Below, one piece after another: positions 1 to 12,419 of a stretch of 64,000 nt of DNA. The notes under the pieces were generated by a model, which had not been told where the DNA came from, ran no database searches, and saw nothing but the letters and a program-made list of their open reading frames with translations. The stretch's first letter is position 1; each line of letters begins with the position of its first letter. The stretch is taken from contig NC_015740.1 of the NCBI RefSeq assembly GCF_000219605.1, positions 3,906,001 through 3,970,000 on the forward strand, written 5' to 3'. This stretch comes from Stutzerimonas stutzeri. GTDB lineage: Bacteria; Pseudomonadota; Gammaproteobacteria; Pseudomonadales; Pseudomonadaceae. The position numbers were made by a program, and so were the translations under genes.

Positions 1-294
1 GTCACGATGGCCGCTGACGCGCCCGCAGACCAGGTCCAGCTTGTCCACCGGGGCATAGGTGCCGCGCCGGGTGTAGATCAGCTGGCCGTCTCGCTCCATC
101 GCGCGCAGGCGACGACGCAGCGCTTCGATATCTTCGTCGGACTCCAGCCCGAACTCTTCCACCAGCTCTTCACGGGCAGCTGGCGAGCCACGTTCGCCGA
201 GATGCTGAAGAATCAGCTCACGGCTGGGAATAGGGTTTTCGTACTTTTCCGCTTCACGAGCGGCCTCGGGATCGAGGGATTGCCAATCGGCCAT
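1..294 (-). CDS. rnr: Ribonuclease R, N-terminal part (cut by window edge)
   Basis: The first 98 residues of the 3'-5' exoribonuclease RNase R, which degrades structured RNA. The protein begins MADWQSLDPEAAREAEKYEN, followed by a winged-helix-like region (about residues 22-75) that ends in RRGTYAPVDKLDLVCGRVSG, the entry to the cold-shock domains. The catalytic RNB and S1 domains lie outside the window. The start is the ATG at 294. In pseudomonads rnr lies next to tRNA-Leu and purA, as here. Identification rests on the N-terminal sequence and the neighbourhood. Confidence 0.9.
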   Translation of the reverse strand, partial: MADWQSLDPEAAREAEKYENPIPSRELILQHLGERGSPAAREELVEEFGLESDEDIEALRRRLRAMERDGQLIYTRRGTYAPVDKLDLVCGRVSGHRD

Positions 295-406
295 TAAGAG
301 ATGTCACCTTTCATTCATTTATAGAGGCAGAACGCCCTTTTTCTATTGAAGCGCGAATCGCTGCCGGACGGCAGCTTTCATGCGAATTATTTTTCGCCAT
401 CAGGGG

Positions 407-435
407 TTTACAAGGCCAAACCTCGGCCGTATAGT
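407..435 (+). promoter_or_regulatory. Sigma-70 promoter for the tRNA-Leu genes
   Basis: TTTACA (407-412), a 17-base spacer and TATAGT (430-435) form a near-consensus promoter about 60 bases before the first tRNA. A GC-rich stretch (TCGCGCCC) follows the -10 box, as is common in stringently controlled stable-RNA promoters. The assignment is from motif and spacing only. Confidence 0.7.
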
Positions 436-498
436 TCGCGCCCACAATGTCTGGCAGACGTTGTAACACGGAAACGGCCAAGTATCATCGTTTCTCGT

Positions 499-585
499 GC
501 CCAGGTGGCGGAATTGGTAGACGCACTAGGTTCAGGTCCTAGCGGTGGCAACACCGTGGAAGTTCGAGTCTTCTCCTGGGCACCA
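499..585 (+). tRNA. tRNA-Leu (CAG), copy 1
   Basis: An 87-base tRNA with encoded CCA. The acceptor stem GCCCAGG pairs with CCTGGGC. The anticodon stem CTAGG/CCTAG encloses the loop TTCAGGT, giving anticodon CAG. A long variable arm (GGTGGCAACACC) marks it as class II, and the T-arm contains GTTCGAGTC. It is identical in sequence to the copy 118 bases downstream. Confidence 0.97.
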
Positions 586-703
586 CTCTTCAAATGAAAC
601 CCGCATCATCGATGCGTGTCTCAGGCAGTAACGAAGATTGCCGACTTCGGCCGATGTGAATCGGCAAAATGGCAAAAAAGTCGGTGAGCAATCATCGCAA
701 TGT

Positions 704-790
704 GCCCAGGTGGCGGAATTGGTAGACGCACTAGGTTCAGGTCCTAGCGGTGGCAACACCGTGGAAGTTCGAGTCTTCTCCTGGGCACCA
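704..790 (+). tRNA. tRNA-Leu (CAG), copy 2
   Basis: The second, identical 87-base copy with anticodon CAG and encoded CCA. Identity continues for a few bases on both sides (TG before, CTCTTCAA after), pointing to recent tandem duplication or gene conversion. It is probably co-transcribed with copy 1, because a terminator follows only this copy. Confidence 0.97.
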
Positions 791-799
791 CTCTTCAAG

Positions 800-828
800 A
801 AAAAACCGAGCCCCTGGCTCGGTTTTTT
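800..828 (+). terminator. Rho-independent terminator of the tRNA-Leu unit
   Basis: AAAAAACCGAGCC, a short CCT loop and GGCTCGGTTTTTT form a perfect stem ending in a T run ten bases after the second tRNA. Confidence 0.9.
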
Positions 829-892
829 CGTTTCAGCCCGATAAAAATCCCCCGTCGACCCAGACTCGCGCTGTCGCCAGCTCCAGAGAGCA

Positions 893-916
893 AAAGACCG
901 CCCTAAGGCGGTCTTT
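893..916 (-). terminator. Terminator downstream of purA
   Basis: AAAGACCGCC / GGCGGTCTTT with a four-base loop lies just past the purA stop codon. On the minus strand it ends in TTTTG. It may act in both directions and insulate purA from the tRNA unit. Confidence 0.8.
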
Positions 917-931
917 CTACCATGCGCGCTA

Positions 932-3503
<2,572 letters not shown>

Positions 3504-3677
3504 TCGCGAAATCACCTCTCGTTCCGGTAAGCCCAGACGAAAACCGCGGCTGCAGCCTCAGCTGGCCTCCGGTCGCGTGCAGTTGTGTTCGAACCATGGC
3601 ATCCGAGCCATGCCCCTGAGGGGTCGGCATGACCACCGCATGCCTGGGATAGCCTGCGACCTCAAGGGCACAGACGC

Positions 3678-3701
3678 AAAAAAGCCGGGATTTTCCCGGC
3701 T
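3678..3701 (-). terminator. Terminator downstream of hflC
   Basis: Read on the minus strand, AGCCGGGA - AAA - TCCCGGCT is followed by TTTTTTG, a classic intrinsic terminator about 85 bases after hflC. It separates the hfq-hflXKC unit from hisZ-purA, so hisZ probably has its own promoter between 3504 and 3677. Confidence 0.85.
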
Positions 3702-3787
3702 GGCGGATCATAGCAACCTTTTCCCCATGGGTCACCCGGCGACACGCGCGTGCCGCCGGAGAACCCCGGGCAAATGGCCGTGAAACG

Positions 3788-4654
3788 CTACTTGTTGCTC
3801 TGCAGATAGCGGAAGAAGTCGCTCTTCGGATCGAGCACCAGCACATCTTCCTTGCTGGAGAAGCTCTCACGGTAGGCCTGCAGGCTACGATGGAACGCGT
3901 AGAACTCCTGATCCTGCCCGTACGCGGCGGCATAGATCGCAGCAGCCCTGGCATCACCATCACCACGCAGCTCTTCCGCCTCGCGGAAGGCCTCGGCCAG
4001 CAGCACCCGGCGCTGACGATCGGCGTCGGCACGAATACCTTCGGCCAGCTCCTTACCCTTTGCGCGATGCTCGCGAGCCTCGCGTTCACGCTCGGAACTC
4101 ATCCGCTCGAACACGCTGCGGTTGACCTCGCGGGGCAGATCGATGCCCTTGACGCGCACATCCACGACCTCGATACCGAGCTCCTGCTGAGCGGCGCGAT
4201 TGAGACTGGTGGTGACCTGCGCCATCAGTTCGTCACGCTGGCCGGAGACCGACTCGTGCAGGGTGCGCTTACCGAACTGGTCACGCAGCGCCGCCTCGAG
4301 ACGACGCGCCAGACGCTCATCGGCAATCTGCTTCATCCCCGACGTCGCGGTATAGAAACGCTCGGCATCGTCCACACGCCACTTGGCATAGGAGTCGACC
4401 ATCAGCGCCTTCTTCTCCAGCGTCAGGAAGCGTGACGTGGTGGTATCAAGCGTCAGCAGTCGCGCATCGAACTTGCGCACCGAGTTCACGTACGGAATCT
4501 TCATGTGCAGACCCGGCTTCACGTCAGGCTCGACGATCCGGCCGAAGCGCAGCAGCACGGCACGCTCGGTCTGGGAAACGATGTAGAAGCTGTTCCACAG
4601 AACGATGGCCAGCACCACACCCACGATCAGGGCGGTAAGGGATTTATTGCTCAT
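3788..4654 (-). CDS. hflC: HflC, modulator of FtsH protease
   Basis: An SPFH/prohibitin-family inner-membrane protein that forms the HflKC complex around FtsH and modulates membrane-protein turnover. It has 288 residues. An N-terminal membrane segment (about residues 7-25) is followed by SQTERAVLLRFGRIVEPDVK and the prohibitin domain, then a charged helical region rich in Glu and Arg (about 180-230). Its ATG overlaps the hflK stop codon (ATGA type), so the two are translationally coupled. The small DUF2065 gene usually found after hflC in pseudomonads is missing. Confidence 0.96.
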   Translation of the reverse strand: MSNKSLTALIVGVVLAIVLWNSFYIVSQTERAVLLRFGRIVEPDVKPGLHMKIPYVNSVRKFDARLLTLDTTTSRFLTLEKKALMVDSYAKWRVDDAERFYTATSGMKQIADERLARRLEAALRDQFGKRTLHESVSGQRDELMAQVTTSLNRAAQQELGIEVVDVRVKGIDLPREVNRSVFERMSSEREREAREHRAKGKELAEGIRADADRQRRVLLAEAFREAEELRGDGDARAAAIYAAAYGQDQEFYAFHRSLQAYRESFSSKEDVLVLDPKSDFFRYLQSNK

Positions 4655-5832
4655 CAGCGACTCTCCCTCGTACGAACTTCACGCGGATCCAGCTCCGGCG
4701 GCAGACGAGTGCCCTGGGTTGCCGCCGCACCCGACGCCACTCCGGCAGGTGCCGGCGTGCTTGCGCCACGGCTGTTGATCATCTTGTCCAGCGGCAGATA
4801 GAGCAGATTCTGCCCACCATCGCCACTCACCATGACCTTGCTGGTATTGCTCATGACTTCCTGCATGGTTTCCAGATACAGACGCTCGCGCGTGACTTCC
4901 GGTGCCTTGCGGTACTCGGCGACCAGCTTGCTGAAGCGGTCGGCCTCACCCGTCGCCCGTGAAATCACCGCATCGCGGTAACCGCTGGCCTCTTCCAGCA
5001 TGCGCTGGGCCTGACCACGAGCCTCGGGGATCACGCCGTTGGCGTAGGACTCGGCCTGGTTCTTCTCGCGCTGCTCGTCTTCCCGCGCCCGGATCACGTC
5101 ATCGAACGCTTCCTGCACTTCACGCGGCGCCGAAGCACTCTGGATGTTGACCTGGGTGACGACGATGCCGGTGCCGTAGTTGTCGAGGAAGCGCTGCAGG
5201 CGTTCCTTGACCTCGCCGGCCATGACCTCACGACCCTCGGTGAGCACCTGATCCATGGCAGTGGAGCCCACGACGTGGCGCACGGCACTGTCGGTGGCGT
5301 GCTGCAGGCTGATTTCAGGCTGATCGACACTCAGCACGAAGGACTGCAGATTGCTGATCTTGTACTGAACGGTCAGCGGCACCTCGATGATGTTCTCATC
5401 CTCGGTGAGCATCTGCCCCTGCTTGCTGTACGAGCGCTCGCGCGTCACGTTCTCCTGGAACTTGCGGTCGATCGGCGGGAAGTAGATGTTCAGGCCCGGC
5501 CCCACCGTCTCGTGATACTTGCCGAAGCGCAGCACCACGGCCTGCTCCTGCTCGTCGACGATGTAGATGGCGTTGAACAGCCACACGGCCAGCAGCACCA
5601 CCAGCGCCACCCAGACAAGGCCGAAACCGCCGCGCTTGCCGGAGCCACCAAAGTTGCCACCACCACGTTTCTTGCCGCCAAACATGCCGTTCAGGCTGTC
5701 CTGCAGCTTGCGGAAAGCCTCATCGAGATCCGGCGGCCCCTTCTGGTCGCCACCGCCGCCACGACGGCCGCCGCCACCACTGCCCCAGGGATCCTGGTTG
5801 TTCGAGTTGCCACCCGGCTCATTCCAAGCCAT
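4654..5832 (-). CDS. hflK: HflK, modulator of FtsH protease
   Basis: Partner of HflC in the membrane-anchored complex that controls FtsH. It has 392 residues. The cytoplasmic N-terminus is very rich in glycine (about residues 17-70), followed by one membrane helix (71-92) and the SPFH domain starting at DEQEQAVVLRFGKY. The start at 5832 is preceded by GGAG at good spacing; a start four codons earlier would lie within that site. The gene overlaps hflC by one base and follows hflX by about 100 bases. Confidence 0.96.
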   Translation of the reverse strand: MAWNEPGGNSNNQDPWGSGGGGRRGGGGDQKGPPDLDEAFRKLQDSLNGMFGGKKRGGGNFGGSGKRGGFGLVWVALVVLLAVWLFNAIYIVDEQEQAVVLRFGKYHETVGPGLNIYFPPIDRKFQENVTRERSYSKQGQMLTEDENIIEVPLTVQYKISNLQSFVLSVDQPEISLQHATDSAVRHVVGSTAMDQVLTEGREVMAGEVKERLQRFLDNYGTGIVVTQVNIQSASAPREVQEAFDDVIRAREDEQREKNQAESYANGVIPEARGQAQRMLEEASGYRDAVISRATGEADRFSKLVAEYRKAPEVTRERLYLETMQEVMSNTSKVMVSGDGGQNLLYLPLDKMINSRGASTPAPAGVASGAAATQGTRLPPELDPREVRTRESR

Positions 5833-5930
5833 AGCGCTCTCCATTCAAATAAAGCTAAAGACGCGCCCACGGCGCGCCCGCCAATGCTACAGAAAGCCCC
5901 GAACGACCGGCAAAATTGCCGATCGAGGCT

Positions 5931-7232
5931 TTATTGCAAAGTGTGTTGCTCGATGAACTCGTCCACCCGCAACCCTTCGCGGCTGATCAAGCGATTCAGT
6001 TCGACCCGCGGCAAGCGAACTTCCAGCAGGCTGCCACCCTCCTCGTCGTGCGTCTCGCGCTGCACAGCACCCAGCTCGAAGAACTGCGCACGCAAGCGCC
6101 CCAGCCTCTGCGGCAGGCACAACGTGCCGACGAAGAGATCATCACCGAGCAGCTCGGCGACGGCCTGACGCAGCAGGTCCAGCCCCAGACCGTCACGGGC
6201 GGACACCCAGACGCGCTGCGGCTTGCCATCGGCATCGCGCTGTATCTGCGGCTCGATACCCTCGAGAAGGTCGAGCTTGTTGTACACCTCGAGCATCGGC
6301 AGCTCGTTGGCGCCGATCTCGCCAAGCACCGCGAGCACCTGCTCGATCTGCTGATCACGTTCAGGCTCGTGAGCATCGATCACGTGCAGCAGGAGGTCGG
6401 CGTTGCTGGACTCTTCCAGCGTCGCCCGGAACGATTCCACCAGCTTGTGCGGCAGATGACGGATGAAGCCCACCGTGTCGGCCAGGATCACCGGCCCGAC
6501 ATCCTCGAGCTCGAGGCGGCGCAGCGTGGGATCGAGCGTGGCGAACAGCTGATTGGCGGCGTAGACCTCGGATTCGGTCAGAGCATTGAATAGCGTGGAT
6601 TTGCCGGCGTTGGTGTAGCCCACCAGCGACACGGAAGGAATGTCCGCACGACGCCGGCCACGACGGGCCTGCTCGCGCTGGCCACGGACCTTTTCCAGAC
6701 GCTGCTTGATCTGCCGGATGCGCACGCGCAGCAGGCGACGGTCGGTCTCCAGCTGGGTTTCACCCGGCCCCCGCAGGCCGATACCGCCCTTCTGCCGTTC
6801 GAGGTGGGTCCAGCCGCGAACCAGCCGCGTGCTCATGTGTTCGAGCTGCGCCAGTTCGACCTGCAGCTTGCCCTCGTGGGTACGCGCCCGCTGGGCGAAG
6901 ATGTCCAGAATCAGGCCGGTGCGATCGAGCACACGGCATTCGAGCGCGCGCTCGAGGTTGCGCTCCTGGCTGGGGGTCAGCGTGTGATTGAAGATCACCA
7001 GCTCGGCCTCGCCTTCCTTGACGAGGTCATGCAGCTCCTCGACCTTGCCGCTGCCGATCAGGAACTTGGCGGAGGGCTGGTGGCGGGAAACATTGACGAA
7101 GCCAACCGTTTCCGCCCCCGCCGAACGCGCCAGCTCCTGGAACTCCTGAGGGTCCTCGCGCGCCGCGGGATCCTGGCCGTCCAGGTGCACCAGCATAGCC
7201 CGCTCACCGCCACCGGGACGTTCGAAGAACAA
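5931..7232 (-). CDS. hflX: GTPase HflX
   Basis: A ribosome-associated GTPase that splits stalled ribosomes and acts under heat stress. It has 433 residues. The N-terminal HflX domain (about 15-195) includes VIFNHTLTPSQERNLE, followed by a coiled-coil linker and a G domain with VGYTNAGKST (G1, about 205-214), DTVGFI (G3) and YNKLDLL (G4). Translation appears to start at a TTG (7232) with AGGTAGG upstream. It follows hfq by 11 bases and is part of the same transcription unit. Confidence 0.96.
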   Translation of the reverse strand: MFFERPGGGERAMLVHLDGQDPAAREDPQEFQELARSAGAETVGFVNVSRHQPSAKFLIGSGKVEELHDLVKEGEAELVIFNHTLTPSQERNLERALECRVLDRTGLILDIFAQRARTHEGKLQVELAQLEHMSTRLVRGWTHLERQKGGIGLRGPGETQLETDRRLLRVRIRQIKQRLEKVRGQREQARRGRRRADIPSVSLVGYTNAGKSTLFNALTESEVYAANQLFATLDPTLRRLELEDVGPVILADTVGFIRHLPHKLVESFRATLEESSNADLLLHVIDAHEPERDQQIEQVLAVLGEIGANELPMLEVYNKLDLLEGIEPQIQRDADGKPQRVWVSARDGLGLDLLRQAVAELLGDDLFVGTLCLPQRLGRLRAQFFELGAVQRETHDEEGGSLLEVRLPRVELNRLISREGLRVDEFIEQHTLQ

Positions 7233-7243
7233 AGAAACCTACC

Positions 7244-7510
<267 letters not shown>

Positions 7511-7590
7511 TTAGAGGATCTGTTTTCATTAGTGTTCTAAACGTACAACCGACGATCCACTTGTTGAGAATAGACGGTCAATTAGCAGTG

Positions 7591-8562
7591 TCAGCTCAAT
7601 ATGGAGAGCGATTGCAGGTATTTCAATGCGCGCGGCAGATTGTCGCAGGACAAACTGTCCAGCCAGTGAACCTCCCCCCAGCTTCGCAACCAGGTGAACT
7701 GACGCTTGGCCAGTTGCCGGGTGGCGATGATGCCGCGCTCCACCATTTCCTCGCGAGTCGATGAGCCGTCCAGGTATTCCCACACCTGACGATAGCCAAC
7801 CGCGCGAATGGATGGCATGCCGAGGTGCAGGTCGCCACGAGACCGCAAGGCTTCGACCTCTTCGACGAAGCCCTGTTCAACCATGTGCCGGAAACGTCTC
7901 TCGATGCGCTCGTGCAGGATGTGGCGTTGCGCGGGAGCGATACACAGTTGCGCGACAGTATAAGGCAAGACGCCGGAGCCTGGCGCGTCTGGGCCGGCTT
8001 TTTGCGACCTTTGTCGGGCGCGATGCTCGCTCATGGTCAAGCCGCTGACACGATGGACCTCCAGCGCGCGCACCAGCCGCTGCGGATCGTTGGGATGAAT
8101 GCGTGCAGCCGACTCCGGGTCCACCTGCGCCAGCCGGTCGTGCAGCACCTGCAGCCCCTCGCTTGCTGCCAGGGCTTCGAGTTCCGCGCGCACCGAAGCA
8201 TCAGCCGCCGGCATGTCCGCCAACCCTTCCTGCAACGCCTTGAAATACAACATAGTTCCGCCGACCAGTAACGGAATGCGGCCGGCGGCGGTGATCTCCG
8301 CCATGGCCGCCAGCGCATCGCTGCTGAACTCGGCAGCCGAGTAGCTCTCAGCCGGATCGAGGATGTCCACCAGGCGGTGCGGGAACTGCGCCAGTACGTC
8401 GGCAGAGGGCTTCGCCGTGCCGATGTCCATGCCACGGTAGACCAGCGCCGAGTCGACGCTGATCAGTTCGCAGGGAAGCACGCGCGCCAGCTCCAGCGCC
8501 AGGTCAGTCTTGCCCGAGGCGGTGGGACCCATGAGAAAGATGGCGGGAGGCAGAGAAGACAT
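7591..8562 (-). CDS. miaA: tRNA dimethylallyltransferase MiaA
   Basis: Adds a dimethylallyl group to A37 of tRNAs that read UNN codons. It has 323 residues. The P-loop [14 protein letters not shown] is near the N-terminus, with [16 protein letters not shown] shortly after and the [15 protein letters not shown] region later. The start [12 protein letters not shown] at 8562 fits the family; a second in-frame ATG at 8589 with GGAAAC upstream would add nine residues and cannot be excluded. An 80-base gap to mutL on one side and about 90 bases to hfq on the other suggest one minus-strand operon, with an extra promoter possible before hfq. Confidence 0.95.
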   Translation of the reverse strand: MSSLPPAIFLMGPTASGKTDLALELARVLPCELISVDSALVYRGMDIGTAKPSADVLAQFPHRLVDILDPAESYSAAEFSSDALAAMAEITAAGRIPLLVGGTMLYFKALQEGLADMPAADASVRAELEALAASEGLQVLHDRLAQVDPESAARIHPNDPQRLVRALEVHRVSGLTMSEHRARQRSQKAGPDAPGSGVLPYTVAQLCIAPAQRHILHERIERRFRHMVEQGFVEEVEALRSRGDLHLGMPSIRAVGYRQVWEYLDGSSTREEMVERGIIATRQLAKRQFTWLRSWGEVHWLDSLSCDNLPRALKYLQSLSILS

Positions 8563-8641
8563 CGGCGGGCTCGGCAGGCGTGGCCGCATAGTTTCCAGTG
8601 GCAGGCGGCAGGTCGCAAGCATGGCCTGCCGCCGGACCCGA

Positions 8642-10519
8642 TCAGCGACCGCGCAGGAACAGCTTGTCCAGATCGTCCATGCCCAGCTGCGTCCAGGTCG
8701 GGCGGCCGTGGTTGCACTGCCCGCTACGCTCGGTGTGCTCCATGTCGCGCAGCAAGGCATTCATCTCCGGCAGCGACAGGCGGCGGTTGGCACGTACCGC
8801 GCCGTGGCAGGCCATGGTCGCCAGCAACTCGTTGAGGTGTGCCTGGATGCGGTCGCTGGTGCCATACTCCAGCAGATCGGCAAGCACGTCACGCACCAGC
8901 TGGGTGGCCTCGGCCTGCTTGAGCAACGAAGGAATCTGACGGATCGCCAGGGTTTCCGGACCGAGGCGCTGCAACTCGAAGCCGAGCATCTGGAACCACT
9001 GCGCGTGCTCTTCCGCGCAATCGGCCTCGCGCTGACTGAGTGCAATGGACTCGGGCACCAGCAGCGGCTGGCCGCGCAGCCCTTCGCTGGCCATGGCAGT
9101 CTTCAGCCGCTCGTAGGTGATGCGTTCGTGGGCGGCATGCATGTCCACCAGGACCATGCCCTGGGCATTCTCGGCGAGGATATAGACCCCCTTGAGCTGC
9201 GCCAGCGCGTAACCCAGTGGCGGCACGTCATCCTGGCTGGCCGGCAGCGGCGCCGCGGCGCTTTCGGGCAGCGGAGTGAAAAACTCGCGGTAGGCGCCCT
9301 GGGCCTCGGCGGTATAGCCGGCCGACGCCGGGCGTGGCGCCTGATAGCCCGCCCCCGCACCCCGCCAGGCGGATGTCTCGCCTTGCGGCCGCTCGAGCAC
9401 GCTGGCCGACAGGCTCATCTCGTTCTGTCCGGCGAACTCGCCGGCAGCCAGTCCGGACACCTGGGTCATCGGCGCCACGCTCGCCGGCGCGGCCAGCTGG
9501 TCCTCGGGACGCACATCGCCCAGCGCGCGGTGCAGCGTGCCGTAGAGGAAGTCATGGACCATCCGGCTGTCGCGGAAACGCACCTCGTGCTTGGTGGGAT
9601 GCACATTGACGTCCACCACCGCCGGATCGACGTCGAGGAATAGCACGAAGGTCGGATGCCGGCCGTTGAACAGCACGTCACGATAGGCCTGGCGCACCGC
9701 ATGGGCGACCAGCTTGTCGCGCACCATGCGCCCGTTGACGTAGAAGTACTGCAGGTCCGCCTGAGTGCGCGAGAAGGTCGGCAGTCCGACCCAACCCCAG
9801 AGCCGCAGCCCGTTGCGTTCGATCTCGATGGGCAGCGCCTGCTCCAGGAAGGCCGGCCCGCATACCGCAGCGACGCGCCGCGCACGGGCGCTGTCGTCGT
9901 TGGCCTGATGCAGCGCCAGCACGCCCTTGCCGTTGTGGCGCAGATGGAAGGCCACATCGAAGCGCGCCAGCGCCAGGCGCTTGATGACCTCCTGCAGATG
10001 GTCGAATTCGGTCTTCTCGGTGCGCAGGAACTTGCGCCGTGCCGGCGTGTTGAAAAACAGATCACGCACTTCCACCGAAGTACCCACCGGGTGAGCCGCC
10101 GGCTGCACTCGCGCTTCCATTTCGCGCCCCTCGGTTTCCACCTGCCAGGCCTCGCTGGCATCGGCGGTACGCGAGGTCAGCGTCAGACGCGAGACGGAGC
10201 TGATGGAGGCCAGCGCTTCGCCGCGAAAGCCCAGGCTCATGACTCGCTCGAGATCTTCCAGATCGCGAATCTTGCTGGTGGCATGGCGGGCCAGGGCCAG
10301 CGGAAGGTCGTCCGGCGGTATACCGCAGCCGTCGTCGCGAACCCGCAACAGCTTGACCCCGCCCTGCTCGACGTCCACCTCGATACGACCGGCGCCGGAG
10401 TCCAGGCTGTTCTCCAGCAGCTCCTTGATCACCGAGGCAGGGCGCTCGACCACCTCGCCAGCGGCGATCTGGTTCGCCAGCCGCGGGCTGAGCAGCTGGA
10501 TGCGTGGCGCTTGCGTCAT
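8642..10519 (-). CDS. mutL: DNA mismatch repair protein MutL
   Basis: Links MutS mismatch recognition to strand incision. It has 625 residues. The N-terminal GHKL ATPase shows [17 protein letters not shown] and [10 protein letters not shown]. The C-terminal dimerisation domain carries [12 protein letters not shown], the metal-binding endonuclease motif found in organisms lacking MutH, so nicking activity is likely. A proline/alanine-rich linker separates the two (about 340-430). Its start overlaps the end of amiB by four bases. Confidence 0.97.
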   Translation of the reverse strand: MTQAPRIQLLSPRLANQIAAGEVVERPASVIKELLENSLDSGAGRIEVDVEQGGVKLLRVRDDGCGIPPDDLPLALARHATSKIRDLEDLERVMSLGFRGEALASISSVSRLTLTSRTADASEAWQVETEGREMEARVQPAAHPVGTSVEVRDLFFNTPARRKFLRTEKTEFDHLQEVIKRLALARFDVAFHLRHNGKGVLALHQANDDSARARRVAAVCGPAFLEQALPIEIERNGLRLWGWVGLPTFSRTQADLQYFYVNGRMVRDKLVAHAVRQAYRDVLFNGRHPTFVLFLDVDPAVVDVNVHPTKHEVRFRDSRMVHDFLYGTLHRALGDVRPEDQLAAPASVAPMTQVSGLAAGEFAGQNEMSLSASVLERPQGETSAWRGAGAGYQAPRPASAGYTAEAQGAYREFFTPLPESAAAPLPASQDDVPPLGYALAQLKGVYILAENAQGMVLVDMHAAHERITYERLKTAMASEGLRGQPLLVPESIALSQREADCAEEHAQWFQMLGFELQRLGPETLAIRQIPSLLKQAEATQLVRDVLADLLEYGTSDRIQAHLNELLATMACHGAVRANRRLSLPEMNALLRDMEHTERSGQCNHGRPTWTQLGMDDLDKLFLRGR

Positions 10520-11952
10520 GGCTGGGACGCCAGGGTGGTAGCGGGAATGTTCAGCGTCTGGCCGATCTTGATCACATCGTTGCTCAGGTTGTTGGCGCTG
10601 CGCAGCGAGGCCAGGCTGACCTGATAACGCTGGGCGAGCAGCGCCAGGCTTTCGCCCGAGCGCACGACATGCTCGCGCGGGCCGGCGGCGATCTTGCCGG
10701 AATCACGCAGCCAGGCGACGTAGGTCCCCGGCGGCGGATTCTCGTGGAAGAACTGCCGTACGCCACTGTGAATGGAGCGCGCCAGCGCCTGTTGATGGCT
10801 GGACGTCTGGAGTTTCTTGGCTTCCGACGGATTGGAGATGAAGCCGGTCTCGACCAGGATCGAGGGGATGTCCGGCGACTTCAGCACCATGAAGCCGGCC
10901 TGCTCGACGCGCCGCTTGTGCAGCGGCGTGATGCGCCCCATGTTGCTGAGCACCTTCTGCCCGACGTTCAAACTGGACGACAGCGAGGCGGTCATCGACA
11001 AATCCAGCAGTACGCCGGCGAGCATCTGATCCTTGTCGCCAAGGCTGACGTTGCCGGCACCACCGATGAGGTCGGAGCGGTTTTCGCTGTCGGCCAACCA
11101 GCGGGCGGTTTCCGAGGTGGCGCCGCGGTCCGACAGGGCGAACACCGAGGCGCCGTACGCTGCCGAGCGCGGCGCGGCATCGGCATGGATCGAGACGAAC
11201 AGGTCGGCGCCCTTCTTGCGGGCGATCTCGGTCCGTTTGCGCAGCGGAATGAAGTAGTCGCCGGTGCGCACCAGTTCGGCGCGGAAGCCTTTCTCGGCGT
11301 TGATCTGGCGTTGCAGCTCCTTGGAAATCTGCAACACCACGTGCTTCTCGTAGACCTTGCCGGGGCCGATGGCGCCCGGGTCTTCGCCGCCGTGGCCGGC
11401 GTCGATGGCGATCACGATGTCACGCTTGCCACCCGAGGTGGCCGGCAGCTTCACCGCCGGCAGGGTCGGCGAGACCGGAGCAGCCGGGGTGGACGGCGTG
11501 GCGGTCGCCGGCGGCTGGGTGGCGGCACGGGCCGCGGTGGCCTGGTCGAACAGATCGACCACCAGACGGTGTCCATACTGCTGGTTGGGCGCCAGGCTGA
11601 AGCTCTTCGGCGAAACGGGTGCATGCAGGTCGACCACCACGCGCAGCGTGTTGGCATCGTGCTGACCGGCGCGCAGGGACGCGACCGGCGTGTTCTGCAG
11701 AGCGAGCTTGTCGAGCTCGGTTTTCAACGTCGCGCCAGTGACGTCGATGACCAGCCGGTCGGGTGCGGTGAGGGTGAAGATCTTGTGTTCGACCGGCCCT
11801 GACAGGTCGAACACAAGGCGGGTGTTGTCCGGCGCACGCCACAGACGCACGCTCTGCACATCGCTGGCAGCAAACAGGTCCGTCGCCATCAGCGACAGCA
11901 CCAGGCCAACAACCAGGGTGCGAATGCGCATCCCCAAACCCATGTTATTCAT
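10516..11952 (-). CDS. amiB: N-acetylmuramoyl-L-alanine amidase (AmiB/AmiC type)
   Basis: A periplasmic zinc amidase that splits septal peptidoglycan during cell separation. It has 478 residues. A signal peptide (about 8-30, ending near LFAAS) is followed by an AMIN domain (about 32-130), a Pro/Thr/Ala linker, and an Amidase_3 domain with [23 protein letters not shown] and [12 protein letters not shown]-terminal LysM motif (about 432-475) binds glycan. The ATG at 11952 has GGAG upstream and overlaps the tsaE stop (ATGA); a start nine codons earlier is less likely. Confidence 0.94.
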   Translation of the reverse strand: MNNMGLGMRIRTLVVGLVLSLMATDLFAASDVQSVRLWRAPDNTRLVFDLSGPVEHKIFTLTAPDRLVIDVTGATLKTELDKLALQNTPVASLRAGQHDANTLRVVVDLHAPVSPKSFSLAPNQQYGHRLVVDLFDQATAARAATQPPATATPSTPAAPVSPTLPAVKLPATSGGKRDIVIAIDAGHGGEDPGAIGPGKVYEKHVVLQISKELQRQINAEKGFRAELVRTGDYFIPLRKRTEIARKKGADLFVSIHADAAPRSAAYGASVFALSDRGATSETARWLADSENRSDLIGGAGNVSLGDKDQMLAGVLLDLSMTASLSSSLNVGQKVLSNMGRITPLHKRRVEQAGFMVLKSPDIPSILVETGFISNPSEAKKLQTSSHQQALARSIHSGVRQFFHENPPPGTYVAWLRDSGKIAAGPREHVVRSGESLALLAQRYQVSLASLRSANNLSNDVIKIGQTLNIPATTLASQP

Positions 11953-12419
11953 AGCTCTCCGTCGGTCAGGGCGACACACCAGGCTTCGCCCCGCGCGGTA
12001 TGGGGCGACAGGCGCAGCGTTCGGCCGGCCTCATGCGGCGTAATGGTAATGTCCATGTCGGCCTTTGGCAAAATGCCGGCCCCGCGCTCCGGCCACTCGA
12101 TCAGGCACAGCGCGTTGCCCTCGAAATAATCGCGGATGCCGAGAAACTCCAGCTCTTCGGGATCGACCAGGCGATACAGATCGAAATGGAACACCTGGAC
12201 CTCGCCCAGTTCGTAGGGCTCGACCAGCGTGAAGGTCGGGCTCTTGACCTTGCCCTGGTGGCCGAAACCACGGATCAGGCCGCGTGACAGCGTGGTCTTG
12301 CCGGCGCCGAGGTCGCCATGCAAATAGATGACGCCCCGACCGCCGGTCACCCGGGCAATGCGCGCGCCCAGTGCGAGCATCGCCGCCTCGTCCCCGGCAT
12401 ACAGATTCACTTCAGGCAT
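11949..12419 (-). CDS. tsaE: tRNA threonylcarbamoyladenosine biosynthesis ATPase TsaE
   Basis: An ATPase that works with TsaB and TsaD to make t6A37 in tRNA. It has 156 residues. The Walker A motif GDLGAGKTTLSRGLIRGFG is at about 35-53, KSPTFTLVEPYE follows, and the HFDLYRLVDPEELEFLG segment is typical of the family. It overlaps nnr upstream by 13 bases and amiB downstream by four, in the conserved nnr-tsaE-amiB-mutL order. Confidence 0.96.
   Translation of the reverse strand: MPEVNLYAGDEAAMLALGARIARVTGGRGVIYLHGDLGAGKTTLSRGLIRGFGHQGKVKSPTFTLVEPYELGEVQVFHFDLYRLVDPEELEFLGIRDYFEGNALCLIEWPERGAGILPKADMDITITPHEAGRTLRLSPHTARGEAWCVALTDGEL

Noticed and set aside
499-790. The two tRNA-Leu copies as attachment sites of an integrated element
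   Set aside because: Only 118 bases lie between them, with no integrase or cargo; tandem duplication explains them better.
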